Origin: Halorientalis salina
GTDB taxonomy: Archaea > Halobacteriota > Halobacteria > Halobacteriales > Haloarculaceae
Direction of reading: 5' to 3'
DNA length: 64,000 nt
NCBI RefSeq assembly: GCF_005049285.1
Contig: NZ_SOSC01000002.1
Location: forward strand, 62,001-126,000
The first letter of the stretch is position 1, and each line of letters starts with the position of its first letter. Shown piece by piece: positions 24,616 through 33,491 of the stretch. The translations under genes and the position numbers were made by a program. The notes beneath the pieces were generated by a model that was not told where the DNA came from, ran no database searches, and worked only from the letters and a program-made list of their open reading frames with translations.

Positions 24616-24674
24616 AATACGTCTCAATAGCCCTCCTAGCGAGCTATTTACTGTCGCGGCCGGACGACGGTGAC

Positions 24675-24812
24675 ATGGTGGCAACCGATCTGCTCACGGT
24701 CGTGACGGTCCTGCTGACGCTCGGATGGATGGCCGACCTGGTCGTCGATACCACACGGATGTCCGCTGTCACCGACGTTTGGAGCCAACCAGAGAAGGAC
24801 ATGGACGCATAG
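24675..24812 (+). CDS. Small single-helix membrane protein (45 aa)
   Basis: The ATG follows a purine-rich GACGACGGTGAC. The first 25 residues (LLTVVTVLLTLGWMADLVV) form one hydrophobic helix; the rest is a polar tail ending EKDMDA. It lies alone between divergent and same-strand genes. Function unknown; small size makes the call tentative, though codon use fits the genome. Confidence 0.5.
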   Translation: MVATDLLTVVTVLLTLGWMADLVVDTTRMSAVTDVWSQPEKDMDA

Positions 24813-24871
24813 CCGAAGGAAGTGTCATACCCAGAACTATTTTGTGAACGTCGGTCACAGGGGCGACTGTC

Positions 24872-25951
24872 ATGGTCCCCCGAACGCGCCCCCTCCCCAC
24901 TGCGATAGCGATAGCCGTGTTGGCGGTCACGGTGATCGCCGTCGGAAGCGCTGCGCCCCCACCACAGTCGGTCTGTGAGCCGTGCGTCGAAGACCTCGAG
25001 TGGAGCGGCTATCGACACGGCGTCGCACTGCAGGTCACCGAGAGCAACGCGACGATGCGAGTCCACGAGAACGGGAGCGCGACCTGGACGGTTACCAGCC
25101 GATTCACTCGGGCAGCGGGCGTCGAGCGGTCCCGCCCGAACACGACGCTCCGGGACCCGTCCACACTCCAGCAGAACCGAACGCTCCGTCGAACCGTCGT
25201 CCGGGAGGTCATCGGTGCCGACCGAGGAGACACGCGGCTTCAGTCGCTTCGGGTCAACGATTCGACGATACGCTTCACCTACCACGAATCGGATGTCGCC
25301 AGACGAACGCCCGGGGGTGTCCTCCTCGTCGAGAGGTACTACACGCGGAGCATGGGGAGCGGGTGGTACGTCGACGTGGACCGACTGACCGTGGTCGGCC
25401 CGCCGGGAACAGTGGTGTCGAACGACGTTACCGACGCCGTCGGATCGAGCGTCGCGACGACGGATGGACGGCGGTTCGTCCTGCGAGGCGAGACGCGGCA
25501 GAACTCGTCGATGAATCGGCCCATTCCGGACTCGCCATCGCTCGATCGAAGCGACTTCTTCGTCGCTTTCGCCGACCCCGGACCGACGGCCGGCGTGGCG
25601 ACCGCGCTCGGCATCGCGAGTGTGACACTCCCATTTGTGGTCGTGAATTTCGTCGCGTACCGCTGGGTGGGGACCGGCATCCTGCTGGTGGCACTCGGAG
25701 CCGTGGCGACGGTCCGGACCCGGCGCGGGAACCCCCTCGGCAAGCGGACACTGGCCCTCTGGGCCGGCGGGACGCTGGGCAGCTATCTCCTCCTGACGCT
25801 GTTCCTGTTACCCCCGTCCGACGCCCCACCGTTCGTTTCGTTCATGACGGGCGTCTTCTCAGCGCTCGCCGTGCTGTTCGGTTTCGGCAGTTGGTTCAGC
25901 TACGGGTGGCTCTCGTCGAACGACGGTAAATCGACCGGGGCGGAGAACTAG
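24872..25951 (+). CDS. Membrane protein with extracytoplasmic domain, unknown
   Basis: A 359-residue protein. A signal-anchor (PTAIAIAVLAVTVIAVGSAA) leads into a beta-rich outer domain of about 200 residues with paired cysteines (CEPC) and several N-glycosylation sequons (NAT, NGS, NRT). The C-terminal third holds four hydrophobic helices. The architecture resembles other haloarchaeal surface proteins of unknown role. The last 4 nt overlap the end of the convergent thioredoxin reductase-like gene. Confidence 0.78.
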   Translation: MVPRTRPLPTAIAIAVLAVTVIAVGSAAPPPQSVCEPCVEDLEWSGYRHGVALQVTESNATMRVHENGSATWTVTSRFTRAAGVERSRPNTTLRDPSTLQQNRTLRRTVVREVIGADRGDTRLQSLRVNDSTIRFTYHESDVARRTPGGVLLVERYYTRSMGSGWYVDVDRLTVVGPPGTVVSNDVTDAVGSSVATTDGRRFVLRGETRQNSSMNRPIPDSPSLDRSDFFVAFADPGPTAGVATALGIASVTLPFVVVNFVAYRWVGTGILLVALGAVATVRTRRGNPLGKRTLALWAGGTLGSYLLLTLFLLPPSDAPPFVSFMTGVFSALAVLFGFGSWFSYGWLSSNDGKSTGAEN

Positions 25952-27000
25952 TCGTCGGCCTCGGCGTCGGCCGTCGCACTCTCGGCGGACTCCGCAGTCG
26001 CGTGTTCTTCGAGGTACTCGTCGGCGTCCAGTGCCGCCTTACAGCCCATGCCGCCCGCGGTGATCGCCTGCTGGTAGTGGAAGTCCACCACGTCGCCCGC
26101 GCCGAAGATGCCGTCGACGGCAGTTTTCGTCTGGCCGCCGTCGGTGCCGCCCTGCGTCTTGAGGTACCCGGCCTCGTCCATCTCGACGCCCGTGCCTTCG
26201 AGGTACTCCGTGTTCGGCGTGTGACCGATGGCGAGGAACACCGCGCCGACGTCGAACTCGATCTCCTCGGTGTCGGGGTCGTCGAGTTTCTCAGTCGGGT
26301 GGCCCTCGGGATGGCGGACGAGCGAGACGTGGTCGACGCCGTCCTCGGGGGTCCCGTGGATCTCGGTCGCCTCGGTGTTTTTCATGATCTCGATGTCGCC
26401 GTCCTCGACCTTCTCGTGGACGCGGTCGATCCAGTAGTCCTCGGCACGGAACTCCTCGCGGCGGTGAGCGATGTAGACGGTGTCGGCGAACTTCGTCAGG
26501 AAGGTCGCTTCCTCCATCGCGGCGTCGCCGCCGCCGATGACGAGCATGTCCTCGTCGCGGAAGAACGCGCCGTCACAGGTCGCACACGTCGAGACGCCGT
26601 AGCCCATGAGTTCGTCCTCGCCGGGAATGCCGAGGGTCCGGGCGCTCGCGCCCGAGGCAGCGATGACGGCGTCGGCAGTGTAAACGGTGCCGTCACGGAG
26701 TTCGACGCGGAACGGGCGGTCGCTCGCATCGATGTCGGTGACGATGCCGTGGTCGATGTCGGTCCCGAACTGCTCGGCCTGCTCTTTCATGTTGTTGACC
26801 AGGTCGGGACCGCTGATTCCGTCCGGAAAGCCCGGGTAGTTTGCCACGTCGGTCGTCAGCGTCAGCTGGCCACCGGGTTCGTCACCCTCCAGGACGAGCG
26901 GGTCGTTGTTCGAGCGAGCGGCGTAGATCGCCGCGGTCAGTCCCGCGATTCCCGTGCCTGCAATGATGAGCCTCCGGTGTTCGACGGCCTCGTCAGTCAT
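25948..27000 (-). CDS. trxB: Thioredoxin reductase-like FAD/NAD(P) oxidoreductase
   Basis: A 350-residue flavoprotein. FAD-binding GTGIAGLTAAIYAAR, the redox-active CATC disulfide (STCATCDGAFF), the NAD(P)-binding GGGDAAMEEATFL and the C-terminal FAD motif GIFGAGDVVDFHYQQAITA are present in order. It reduces thioredoxin-like proteins. The ATG at 27000 (MTDEAVEHRRLIIAGTG) is chosen over an in-frame start 26 codons upstream because it gives the normal N terminus. The acidic Ala/Glu/Asp C-terminal tail is a haloarchaeal addition. Thioredoxin itself is not adjacent. Confidence 0.94.
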   Translation of the reverse strand: MTDEAVEHRRLIIAGTGIAGLTAAIYAARSNNDPLVLEGDEPGGQLTLTTDVANYPGFPDGISGPDLVNNMKEQAEQFGTDIDHGIVTDIDASDRPFRVELRDGTVYTADAVIAASGASARTLGIPGEDELMGYGVSTCATCDGAFFRDEDMLVIGGGDAAMEEATFLTKFADTVYIAHRREEFRAEDYWIDRVHEKVEDGDIEIMKNTEATEIHGTPEDGVDHVSLVRHPEGHPTEKLDDPDTEEIEFDVGAVFLAIGHTPNTEYLEGTGVEMDEAGYLKTQGGTDGGQTKTAVDGIFGAGDVVDFHYQQAITAGGMGCKAALDADEYLEEHATAESAESATADAEADD

Positions 27001-27109
27001 GGCTGTAATTAGCTGCGGCGCAGACATTAAGCCTACGCTGTCCCGTCCAGCCTGCACAACCGGCGGTCGCGCCGACAACGCTTAGGGGCGTGCCGCCAGT
27101 GCTACCGCT

Positions 27110-27394
27110 ATGGCCGCTGACATCGAGGAGAAGACCGACCGGTACGAGGGACTGCTCGCCGAAGCGCTCGACGAAGCCGAGTGCGGGGTCCCGCCGGACA
27201 CACCGCTCGGCGACGCCGCAGCCGAATACGAGGAGATGGCGCGGTCGTACCTGGAGGACGGACGCCACTTCCGCGAAGAGGACGACCTCGTGAATGCCCT
27301 GGCGTCGTTTTCCTACGGGCACGCGTGGCTGGACGCGGGCGCACGCATGGGGCTGTTCGACGTGCCTGAAGAAGGGCACCTGTTCACCGTCTAA
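27110..27394 (+). CDS. DUF357 family protein
   Basis: A 94-residue helical protein. The pattern YEEMARSYLEDGRHFREEDDLVNALASFSYGHAWLDAGARMG, read in parts, matches the archaeal DUF357 family, a small tetratricopeptide-like helical bundle of unknown role. Length fits. It is divergent from trxB, with a short intergenic region of 109 nt holding both promoters. Confidence 0.88.
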   Translation: MAADIEEKTDRYEGLLAEALDEAECGVPPDTPLGDAAAEYEEMARSYLEDGRHFREEDDLVNALASFSYGHAWLDAGARMGLFDVPEEGHLFTV

Positions 27395-27469
27395 CCGTCG
27401 CAGTGGGGCGCTTTCCAGGTCCGAAACTCCCCACCTGCCTTTTTCGGCTTCCGGCGACGACGTGTGGGT

Positions 27470-27655
27470 ATGCCCGGTGTTTCCAGCGGAGATCGGAGAG
27501 TGCAACTGATCGGCCTCGCCTTCTTCGTCGTCGCGGCGGTCGGGACAGTCGTGTACGACTGGGACTTCAGCGGCGATTCGGGGGCCGTTCCGACCGCGCT
27601 GGCGCTGGTCGCCGTCGCAGTTGCGATCGCGGTGACGTTACTTCGGCGGCGGTAG
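27470..27655 (+). CDS. Small two-helix membrane protein (61 aa)
   Basis: The protein starts MPGVSSGDRRVQLIGLAFF and contains two hydrophobic helices separated by a short DWDFSGDSG loop, ending in a basic LLRRR that should stay in the cytoplasm. A GTG 2 codons earlier is possible. It probably follows DUF357 in a unit. Function unknown. Confidence 0.65.
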   Translation: MPGVSSGDRRVQLIGLAFFVVAAVGTVVYDWDFSGDSGAVPTALALVAVAVAIAVTLLRRR

Positions 27656-27764
27656 GGGGCCAAGCCGGTTGCTGGGTCGGCCGATCGATCACGGTCCCGA
27701 CCCCGAGAGAGCCCACTGCCGGTGCCGGTGCTATTAACTCGGTCTGTCGCTTCTTGTCGGCCGA

Positions 27765-28040
27765 ATGGAGGGGATCCTCTGGTACGTGCTGACGGGCACG
27801 CGGGGTGGGACCAACCGGGCACGGATTCTCCGAGCGCTCGACGATCGCCCGCGGAACGCCAACCAGCTCGCGGCGGATCTCGACCTCGATTACAAGACGA
27901 TCCGCCACCATCTCGACGTGCTGGTGGACAACGACGTCGTCGAGTCTACCGGCGACGACTACGGCGCCGTTTACCTCCTGACGGACCGGACCGAGCACAA
28001 CTGGGAGACGGTCGAGGACATCATCGCGGAGGTCGAGTGA
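27765..28040 (+). CDS. Winged-helix transcription regulator (ArsR-like)
   Basis: A 91-residue DNA-binding protein. Its helix-turn-helix is NANQLAADLDLDYKTIRHHLDVL, with the wing at VESTGDDYGAVYLLTD. No metal-binding cysteines are present. It is followed at 56 nt by a small membrane protein; the pairing of a bare winged helix with a membrane protein is frequent in haloarchaea, and the two are likely co-transcribed. Target genes are unknown. Confidence 0.88.
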   Translation: MEGILWYVLTGTRGGTNRARILRALDDRPRNANQLAADLDLDYKTIRHHLDVLVDNDVVESTGDDYGAVYLLTDRTEHNWETVEDIIAEVE

Positions 28041-28095
28041 GTATGGTCGAATTTGGGAAAGAGTATATTTCAGGCGTGTTCGAAGGGAGGCACAG

Positions 28096-28398
28096 ATGGG
28101 TATCTGGCTAGATGCCGCCAGCGCGGCGACGGCACTGAACGTGTGCATGCTCGTCGTGCTGACGGGCATCTGGCTCCGGAACTACGGCGAGTTCCGGTCG
28201 AAGCACACGCTCGGGTTCGTCGTCTTCGGCGTCCTGCTGCTCGCCGAGAACCTCCTGTCGTTTTACTACTACGTCCTCGACCCGCAGGTCGCGACGCTGT
28301 TGTCCTCGGCGGCCCCGGTCGCCGGCCGGGCGATGATGTTCGTCCAGTTACTGGAGTTCGGTGCGCTCGTCTTTCTCACCTGGATCACGCTCGATTAG
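28096..28398 (+). CDS. Small membrane protein paired with regulator (100 aa)
   Basis: Three hydrophobic helices: TALNVCMLVVLTGIWL, LGFVVFGVLLLAENLLSFYYY and MMFVQLLEFGALVFLTWITL. No soluble domain. It follows the winged-helix gene in the same direction, so it may sense a membrane signal for that regulator; this is inference from context only. Confidence 0.78.
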   Translation: MGIWLDAASAATALNVCMLVVLTGIWLRNYGEFRSKHTLGFVVFGVLLLAENLLSFYYYVLDPQVATLLSSAAPVAGRAMMFVQLLEFGALVFLTWITLD

Positions 28399-28517
28399 TC
28401 CAGGACGCGATTCCCGCCGTACCGAGGCGATTTCGGAGAGAATTGGGTGAGAACCTGGCCGCGGTGTGGTGACACCTGGGAAAATCGTCTTTTAGACAGT
28501 CGTGGAGCGTTCTCACG

Positions 28518-29315
28518 ATGGTCGACAGAACTCGGCGAACGGTACTCGCGACGGTCGGTGGAACGGTTGCGCTCGGACTGGCCGGCTGCAGTCAAAACGA
28601 GGGTGCGGGCGGAACCGAGACGAACGGCACCACGACCGACGAAATGACAGAGGGAGAGACGACAGAGGAGGAGACGACCACGACGGAGACGATGTCCGAT
28701 GAGATGGCGAACGTCCGCGTCGCGCACATGTCCCCGGACGCGCCGAACGTCGACGTGTACGTCGACGGCGACCCGGTGCTGACTGACGTTCCCTTTCGGA
28801 CCACGAGCGACTACCTCGAACTCGCGCCCGGGACGTACACGGTGATGATCACGGCCGCGGGCGACGAGAGCACCGTCGTCTTCGAGGACGACCTGACGGT
28901 CGAAGCGGCCGACTACACGGTCGTCGCAGCCGGGGAACTCGCCGACGACGGCGAAGCCTTCGAAGTACTCGTACTGGAAGACGATACGAGCGACCCCGGT
29001 GGCGACAGCGCGCGAGTCAGGCTGGTTCACGTCGCACCCGACGCGCCGGCCGTCGACGTCACCAGCGGCGGCACGACGGTGTTCGACGGGGCTGCGTACG
29101 GTGAAACCGCGACTCAGACCGTCCCGGCCAACGACTACACGCTGGAGATCCGACCGGACTCGGACGGGGACGACGCCGAGGTCGTCGCCGACTACGACGT
29201 GTCGCTGAACGGTAGAACGGCCTACACGGTCTTCGCTGCCGGGTACCTCTCCCCCGACGACGAACCGACTGACGAGTCCTTCGACCTGCTCGTCGAACAG
29301 GACGCGAGCTATTGA
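28518..29315 (+). CDS. Lipoprotein with two DUF4397 domains
   Basis: A 265-residue surface protein. The signal RTRRTVLATVGGTVALGLAGC has a Tat-type twin arginine and a lipobox cysteine. A Thr/Glu-rich linker follows (about 30-65), then two copies of DUF4397: VRVAHMSPDAPNVDVYVDG and VRLVHVAPDAPAVDVTSGG. DUF4397 is a beta-sandwich found on surfaces of bacteria and archaea; its ligand is unknown. It is probably transcribed alone. Confidence 0.9.
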   Translation: MVDRTRRTVLATVGGTVALGLAGCSQNEGAGGTETNGTTTDEMTEGETTEEETTTTETMSDEMANVRVAHMSPDAPNVDVYVDGDPVLTDVPFRTTSDYLELAPGTYTVMITAAGDESTVVFEDDLTVEAADYTVVAAGELADDGEAFEVLVLEDDTSDPGGDSARVRLVHVAPDAPAVDVTSGGTTVFDGAAYGETATQTVPANDYTLEIRPDSDGDDAEVVADYDVSLNGRTAYTVFAAGYLSPDDEPTDESFDLLVEQDASY

Positions 29316-29525
29316 GGCCGGCTCCGGATTCCCACGAAAACGGTCCCCCTGACGCACGACGCGATGACGGTCCCGGGCGGGAAGAGTCCGAACCCCCGTT
29401 CTGTCATCGAACCAGTTCCGGCCCTTCTCGCAATGAGTCCGACAACGAACGGACCGCTCGCAATCGCGGTGACGTGTCGATAACCCTATCAAAAATCATC
29501 ATTCGTTATAAAGTGGCGCGAAAGG

Positions 29526-29533
29526 TTTAAATA
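29526..29533 (+). promoter_or_regulatory. TATA box of tfb copy 2 with nearby dyad
   Basis: TTTAAATA preceded by a purine-rich BRE-like AAAGG. The expected transcription start is near 29557, giving a leader of about 50 nt, unlike most genes here. Just downstream, CTATC and GATAG (about 29535-29553) and GCTAT/ATAGC form a weak dyad that could be an operator. The stretch 29316-29525 shows no gene. Confidence 0.5.
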
Positions 29534-29609
29534 GCTATCGCACTTACTGATAGTTAGCAATAGCCGGAGATTTCTTAAGGTTTCCGCCGCCGGCAACGCA
29601 GGACATCCA

Positions 29610-30611
29610 ATGAGCGACACAACAATCAGAACCTCGGACGCGGAACAGACGCGGGAACGACAGTCGATCGAGTCGACGCCGGAGGCCGTTTCGACGGACG
29701 AACAGGAGGCAAACGAGAACGAAGTCTGCCCGGAGTGCAGCGGCAGCCTCGTCACTGACAGCGAACACGGCGAGACAGTCTGTCGTGACTGCGGGCTCGT
29801 CGTCGAGGAAAACGAGATCGACCGCGGACCGGAGTGGCGCGCGTTCAACGCCTCCGAGAAGGACAACAAGAGCCGGGTCGGAGCCCCGACGACCAACATG
29901 ATGCACGACAAGGGGCTCTCGACCAACATCGGCTGGCAGGACAAGGACGCCTACGGGCGGTCGCTGTCCTCCAGCCAGCGCGAGAAGATGCAGCGACTCC
30001 GCACCTGGAACGAGCGGTTCCGGACCCGGAACTCCAAAGAGCGCAACCTGAAACAGGCGCTGGGCGAGATCGACCGCATGGCCTCGGCGCTCGGCCTGCC
30101 CGAGAACGTCCGCGAGACCGCCAGCGTCATCTATCGCCGCGCGCTCGACGAGGACCTCCTTCCCGGACGGTCCATCGAAGGCGTCGCCACCGCGTCGCTG
30201 TACGCCGCCGCACGGCAGACGGGAACGCCCCGAAGCATCGACGAGATGATCGCCGTCTCCCGGGTCGACGACATGGAGATGACCCGGACCTACCGGTACA
30301 TCATCCGGGAACTGAAACTCGAGATCAAGCCGGCCGACCCGGAGAGTTACGTCCCCCGATTCGTCTCGGACCTTGACCTCTCCGAGGAGGTCGAACGCGG
30401 AGCTCGCGAACTCATCGAGGACGGCCGCCAGGCCGGACTCCTCAGCGGCAAGTCGCCGGTCGGCCTCGCGGCCGCCGCGGTGTACGCCGCCTCCCTGCTG
30501 GCCAACGAGAAGGTCACCCAGTCCGAGGTCAGCGAAGTCGCGAGCATCAGCGAGGTCACCATCCGCAACCGGTACAAAGAGCTACTGGAAGCCAAACAGG
30601 TCGCGGCCTGA
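29610..30611 (+). CDS. tfb: Transcription initiation factor IIB (TFB), copy 2
   Basis: A 333-residue TFB. The zinc ribbon is CPEC...CRDC; the B-reader is PEWRAFNASEKDNKSRVGAP; two cyclin folds follow. The second ends with the helix-turn-helix [21 protein letters not shown] Glu/Thr-rich N-terminal extension precedes the ribbon. It is strongly similar to copy 1 in the core but differs in the BRE-reading helix and N terminus, so the two may prefer different promoters or TBPs. Unlike copy 1, the mRNA seems to have a leader. Confidence 0.96.
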   Translation: MSDTTIRTSDAEQTRERQSIESTPEAVSTDEQEANENEVCPECSGSLVTDSEHGETVCRDCGLVVEENEIDRGPEWRAFNASEKDNKSRVGAPTTNMMHDKGLSTNIGWQDKDAYGRSLSSSQREKMQRLRTWNERFRTRNSKERNLKQALGEIDRMASALGLPENVRETASVIYRRALDEDLLPGRSIEGVATASLYAAARQTGTPRSIDEMIAVSRVDDMEMTRTYRYIIRELKLEIKPADPESYVPRFVSDLDLSEEVERGARELIEDGRQAGLLSGKSPVGLAAAAVYAASLLANEKVTQSEVSEVASISEVTIRNRYKELLEAKQVAA

Positions 30612-30678
30612 TTCCGGACTCTCGGGGTGTGAACTCTTGGCAACCTTTTTCTGCCTGCCGTATGTGAACAATAACCAC

Positions 30679-30858
30679 ATGAAGGAGACATACGTCCGGT
30701 TGCTCTGCCCGGAGTGTAAGAAGGGATGGGAGTCGACGCCCAGCGACCTCCCGTCACACAAGCGGACGTTCCACTGTCCGAACTGTCACGCGAGCCGGCG
30801 GCTCGCCGAGTTCACGCGAACGGAACACGATCTGGAGACGCTGAAGTCGGTGCAATAG
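30679..30858 (+). CDS. Small zinc-binding protein (59 aa)
   Basis: MKETYVRLLCPECKKGWE opens the protein; CPEC and CPNC form a zinc ribbon and a helical tail EHDLETLKSV follows. It is a conserved-looking haloarchaeal micro-protein. An upstream in-frame stretch overlaps tfb and is rejected as its start. It lies 67 nt after tfb and ends 19 nt before the convergent aIF2-beta gene. Function unknown. Confidence 0.8.
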   Translation: MKETYVRLLCPECKKGWESTPSDLPSHKRTFHCPNCHASRRLAEFTRTEHDLETLKSVQ

Positions 30859-30877
30859 AACCCGACTCGGCGGCGGT

Positions 30878-31282
30878 TCAGTCGCTCGTCGGCGACAGTG
30901 CGCCACAGGCCTCACAGCGGAGCATCAGTGCTCCTTGCTCGCGCTCGAACTTGGTGTCGGGGAGCCCACACTCCGAACAGAGGACGTACTCCTCGACGTA
31001 CTCGTCGAGGGCGTCCTGAACGCGTCGTTGTCCGAACTCGCCGGTCAGTCTGGCACGGCCGCTCTCGTCGATGTGCCCGCTCGTCCCGAGTTCGCTCTGG
31101 AGGAACTTCATCACGTGGTCGTCTTCGCGGTCGAGTCGCTTCGTCGTGGACTGGAAGTTCTCGTAGACCGTGACGTTGCCTTCCTGTCGGACCTCGGGGT
31201 CCGGCACGTCGAACCGGTCGGTGCTGCCCTCGATCTCCGGGGTGTGCTCCATCGCCCGGTCGAGTTGGTCTTCGTAGTCCAT
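30878..31282 (-). CDS. Translation initiation factor 2 subunit beta (aIF2-beta)
   Basis: A 134-residue subunit of the heterotrimeric GTPase that brings initiator tRNA to the ribosome. The alpha-beta core holds VMKFLQSELGTSGHIDESGRARLTG in part, and the C-terminal zinc ribbon is CSEC...CEAC. The ATG at 31282 (MDYEDQLDRA) is chosen; a frame extending to 31411 is open but unlike the family. An upstream T-rich AAACTTTTTTG about 32 nt before the start may be its TATA region. Confidence 0.95.
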   Translation of the reverse strand: MDYEDQLDRAMEHTPEIEGSTDRFDVPDPEVRQEGNVTVYENFQSTTKRLDREDDHVMKFLQSELGTSGHIDESGRARLTGEFGQRRVQDALDEYVEEYVLCSECGLPDTKFEREQGALMLRCEACGALSPTSD

Positions 31283-31480
31283 ATCTGGACTCAACCGCGC
31301 ACGAGACAAAAAAGTTTCAGCCGGCGCGCGCGACGTATATGGGTGTCGATCGACGATGATTCCGAACGTACCGAGTATGAAACAACTCTGTTTAGATTGA
31401 TTGACGACCACAAATCACTTGAAAACCCCCTTATTGCCGGCTCTCCGGCAGGGTCGTGTGTTAACGGTCCTCAGAGTAAT

Positions 31481-31488
31481 ACTATAAC
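31481..31488 (+). promoter_or_regulatory. TATA box of the UPF0058 gene
   Basis: ACTATAAC centred about 30 nt before the ATG at 31515, consistent with leaderless transcription and with that start. Confidence 0.5.
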
Positions 31489-31514
31489 CCTTGAGTGGTT
31501 ACGCTCGGGTGACC

Positions 31515-31751
31515 ATGAAGAAGCAGGAACTCATCCATCTCCACGGCCTGCTTGCACAGGTACAGAACCACTACGAAGAGCGCACAGGGAACACCGTCGA
31601 GCACGACGAGTACGCGCGAATCAACGTCCGACCGACGTCGATTCACAAGTCCAAGGACGACCACAAGGAAGCCGTCTTCGCGCTGGCGGACGGCATCAAC
31701 TCCGAGATGTCCGAGGAGAAGACCGAACAGATTCCTGCTGCGGCCGACTGA
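31515..31751 (+). CDS. UPF0058 family protein
   Basis: A 78-residue protein starting MKKQELIHLHGLLAQVQNHYEE, the hallmark of the archaeal UPF0058 family. It is helical with conserved His, Glu and Tyr residues that could bind metal; function is unknown. The in-frame GTG 8 codons upstream is less likely because of the TATA spacing. It diverges from aIF2-beta. Confidence 0.9.
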   Translation: MKKQELIHLHGLLAQVQNHYEERTGNTVEHDEYARINVRPTSIHKSKDDHKEAVFALADGINSEMSEEKTEQIPAAAD

Positions 31752-31882
31752 GCGGACTCTTTGCGTCGTTTTCTCTCTTGCAGTCCGAGTCTTCACTTTC
31801 TCTGACGGCTCTCACCGACAGCAAGCGACGGGTAATGAGCCGCAAGTCCTAACAGAACTGTTGTCGTGAAAACCGGCGAGCG

Positions 31883-32365
31883 TTACTTGTCGATGAGTTC
31901 CTCGAACTCGGGGAGAACCTCGTCGTCGGCCGACTGGTCGCCCGCCGCATCGTCGACCGTCTCGTCGGCCGTCGTCTCCTCGGACGCCTCCGCGTCCGAG
32001 TCCGTCTCGGTCTCCTCGTCGTCGTCCTCTTTGACTTCCTCGATTTCCAGCACGTCGAGCGGGATGTTCTCGAGCCGTTGACCGATCTCCTTCCGGGCGA
32101 TGCGGGCGGCGTGTTCCTCGCGTTCGACGTTGAACACGGTCATCTCCAGTTCGAGGGCGACGAGGCTCTCGTCGGCCGCAATAAAGGCCGGCTCCAACCC
32201 CTCACCGCAGTGTGGACAGGACCGCTCGCCCATGTTGATCTCGACGTAGTTGAGATCGGGATTGAGCATTTCACCCGTTTTCGAGATGGCGATGCGGACG
32301 GCTTCGTCCGGTGTCTCGACGTCGTACACCGGAACTGCGGCCTCCACGACAACTCTGCAGTTCAT
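31883..32365 (-). CDS. DUF555/UPF0212 family protein
   Basis: A 160-residue protein of an archaeal family of unknown role. It starts MNCRVVVEAAVPVYDVETPDEAVRIAISK (in part) and has a zinc-type CPHC pair in GERSCPHCGEGLEPAF. The conserved domain ends near residue 115; the remainder is an acidic Asp/Glu/Thr tail typical of halophiles. A CTTCTTACC stretch about 30 nt upstream may be its TATA region. Confidence 0.9.
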   Translation of the reverse strand: MNCRVVVEAAVPVYDVETPDEAVRIAISKTGEMLNPDLNYVEINMGERSCPHCGEGLEPAFIAADESLVALELEMTVFNVEREEHAARIARKEIGQRLENIPLDVLEIEEVKEDDDEETETDSDAEASEETTADETVDDAAGDQSADDEVLPEFEELIDK

Positions 32366-32536
32366 GCCAACTGATTGGCGAGCCAGTGGTAAGAAGGTTA
32401 GCGTCCGTTCAACCGGTATCGGGAGCCTTCACGCGTTACGGACTGCCTGTTTCCGAACTCGACACCGACCGGGAACACCGGGAACCGCTGTAGCGACTCG
32501 TAACCCCCAAGCGTGTCCACCCCCTCCCACCCATCG

Positions 32537-33445
32537 ATGGAACAGGGCGTCATCCCCGTCGAGTCGCTGTCCGGTGGCTTCGATCTGCAGTCGACCATCG
32601 AGAGCGGGCAGTCCTACCTCTGGCACCGCGAGGACGGGACGACCTACGAGACCGACCGGGCCTACGGCGACGACGGCTGGTACTGGACCACGTTCCGACC
32701 CGCCGACCGCACTGACCCCGCAGTGGTCCGCGTTCGCCAACTCGACGGCCGCCTGGAGTGGGAATCGGGCGTCGACGCCGAGGCCCACCTCCGTCAGCGC
32801 CTCCGACTCGACGACGACCTCGACGCGATTCTCGACGCGACACCCGACGACCGACTGCTCGCGGACGCCTACGAGACCTATCGCGGAATGCGACTCGTTC
32901 GCGACCCGCCGTTCGGGACACTCGTCTCGTTTATCTGCTCGGCACAGATGCGCGTCGCCCGCATCCACGGGATGCAAGCGGCGCTCCGCCGGACCTATGG
33001 CCAGGAGGTTACCTTCAAGGGTAACTCTTACCGGGCGTACCCGACGCCGGAGGCGCTCGCGGGAGCGACTGAGGCGGAACTCCGGGAGTTAGGACTCGGC
33101 TACCGTGCGCCCTACGTCCAGCGCAGCGCCGAACTGGTGGCGACGGGCGACCGCGACCCGGTCGACGCGACGGGTCGCCCCTACGAGGCGGCCCGCGAGT
33201 TCCTCACCGGGTTCGTCGGCGTCGGGCAGAAGGTGGCCGACTGCATCCTGTTGTTCTCGCTGGGCTACCTCGAAGCGGTGCCCCTGGACACCTGGATCCG
33301 GTCGACGATCGAGGAGTACTATCCCGAGTGTGACCGGGGGAACTACGACGAGACCTCACGAGCGATCCGAGCGGCCTTCGGCGGGGAGTACGCGGGCTAC
33401 GCCCAGACGTACGTCTTCCACTATTTGCGCAACGGCGATGATTGA
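32537..33445 (+). CDS. ogg: 8-oxoguanine-type DNA glycosylase (OGG1 family)
   Basis: A 302-residue base-excision repair enzyme that removes oxidised purines. The N-terminal domain has FDLQSTIESGQSYLWH as in OGG1. The helix-hairpin-helix GFVGVGQKVADCILLF carries catalytic Lys K232, and the downstream VPLDTWI carries the conserved Asp D251. CSAQMRVARI corresponds to the Asn/Ser-rich segment of the fold. The ATG at 32537 is preferred to a GTG 8 codons earlier. Could also act on alkylated bases (AlkA-like), but the GVGQKVAD motif favours OGG. Confidence 0.92.
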   Translation: MEQGVIPVESLSGGFDLQSTIESGQSYLWHREDGTTYETDRAYGDDGWYWTTFRPADRTDPAVVRVRQLDGRLEWESGVDAEAHLRQRLRLDDDLDAILDATPDDRLLADAYETYRGMRLVRDPPFGTLVSFICSAQMRVARIHGMQAALRRTYGQEVTFKGNSYRAYPTPEALAGATEAELRELGLGYRAPYVQRSAELVATGDRDPVDATGRPYEAAREFLTGFVGVGQKVADCILLFSLGYLEAVPLDTWIRSTIEEYYPECDRGNYDETSRAIRAAFGGEYAGYAQTYVFHYLRNGDD

Positions 33446-33491
33446 GGCGGGAGTCACGTACCTTTTGAGCGGCGCGAGTCAAGATCCAGCC

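Noticed and set aside
28592-28804. A Ser/Val-rich minus-strand frame opposite the DUF4397 lipoprotein
   Set aside because: It mirrors the Thr/Glu linker of the lipoprotein and has no independent start signal.
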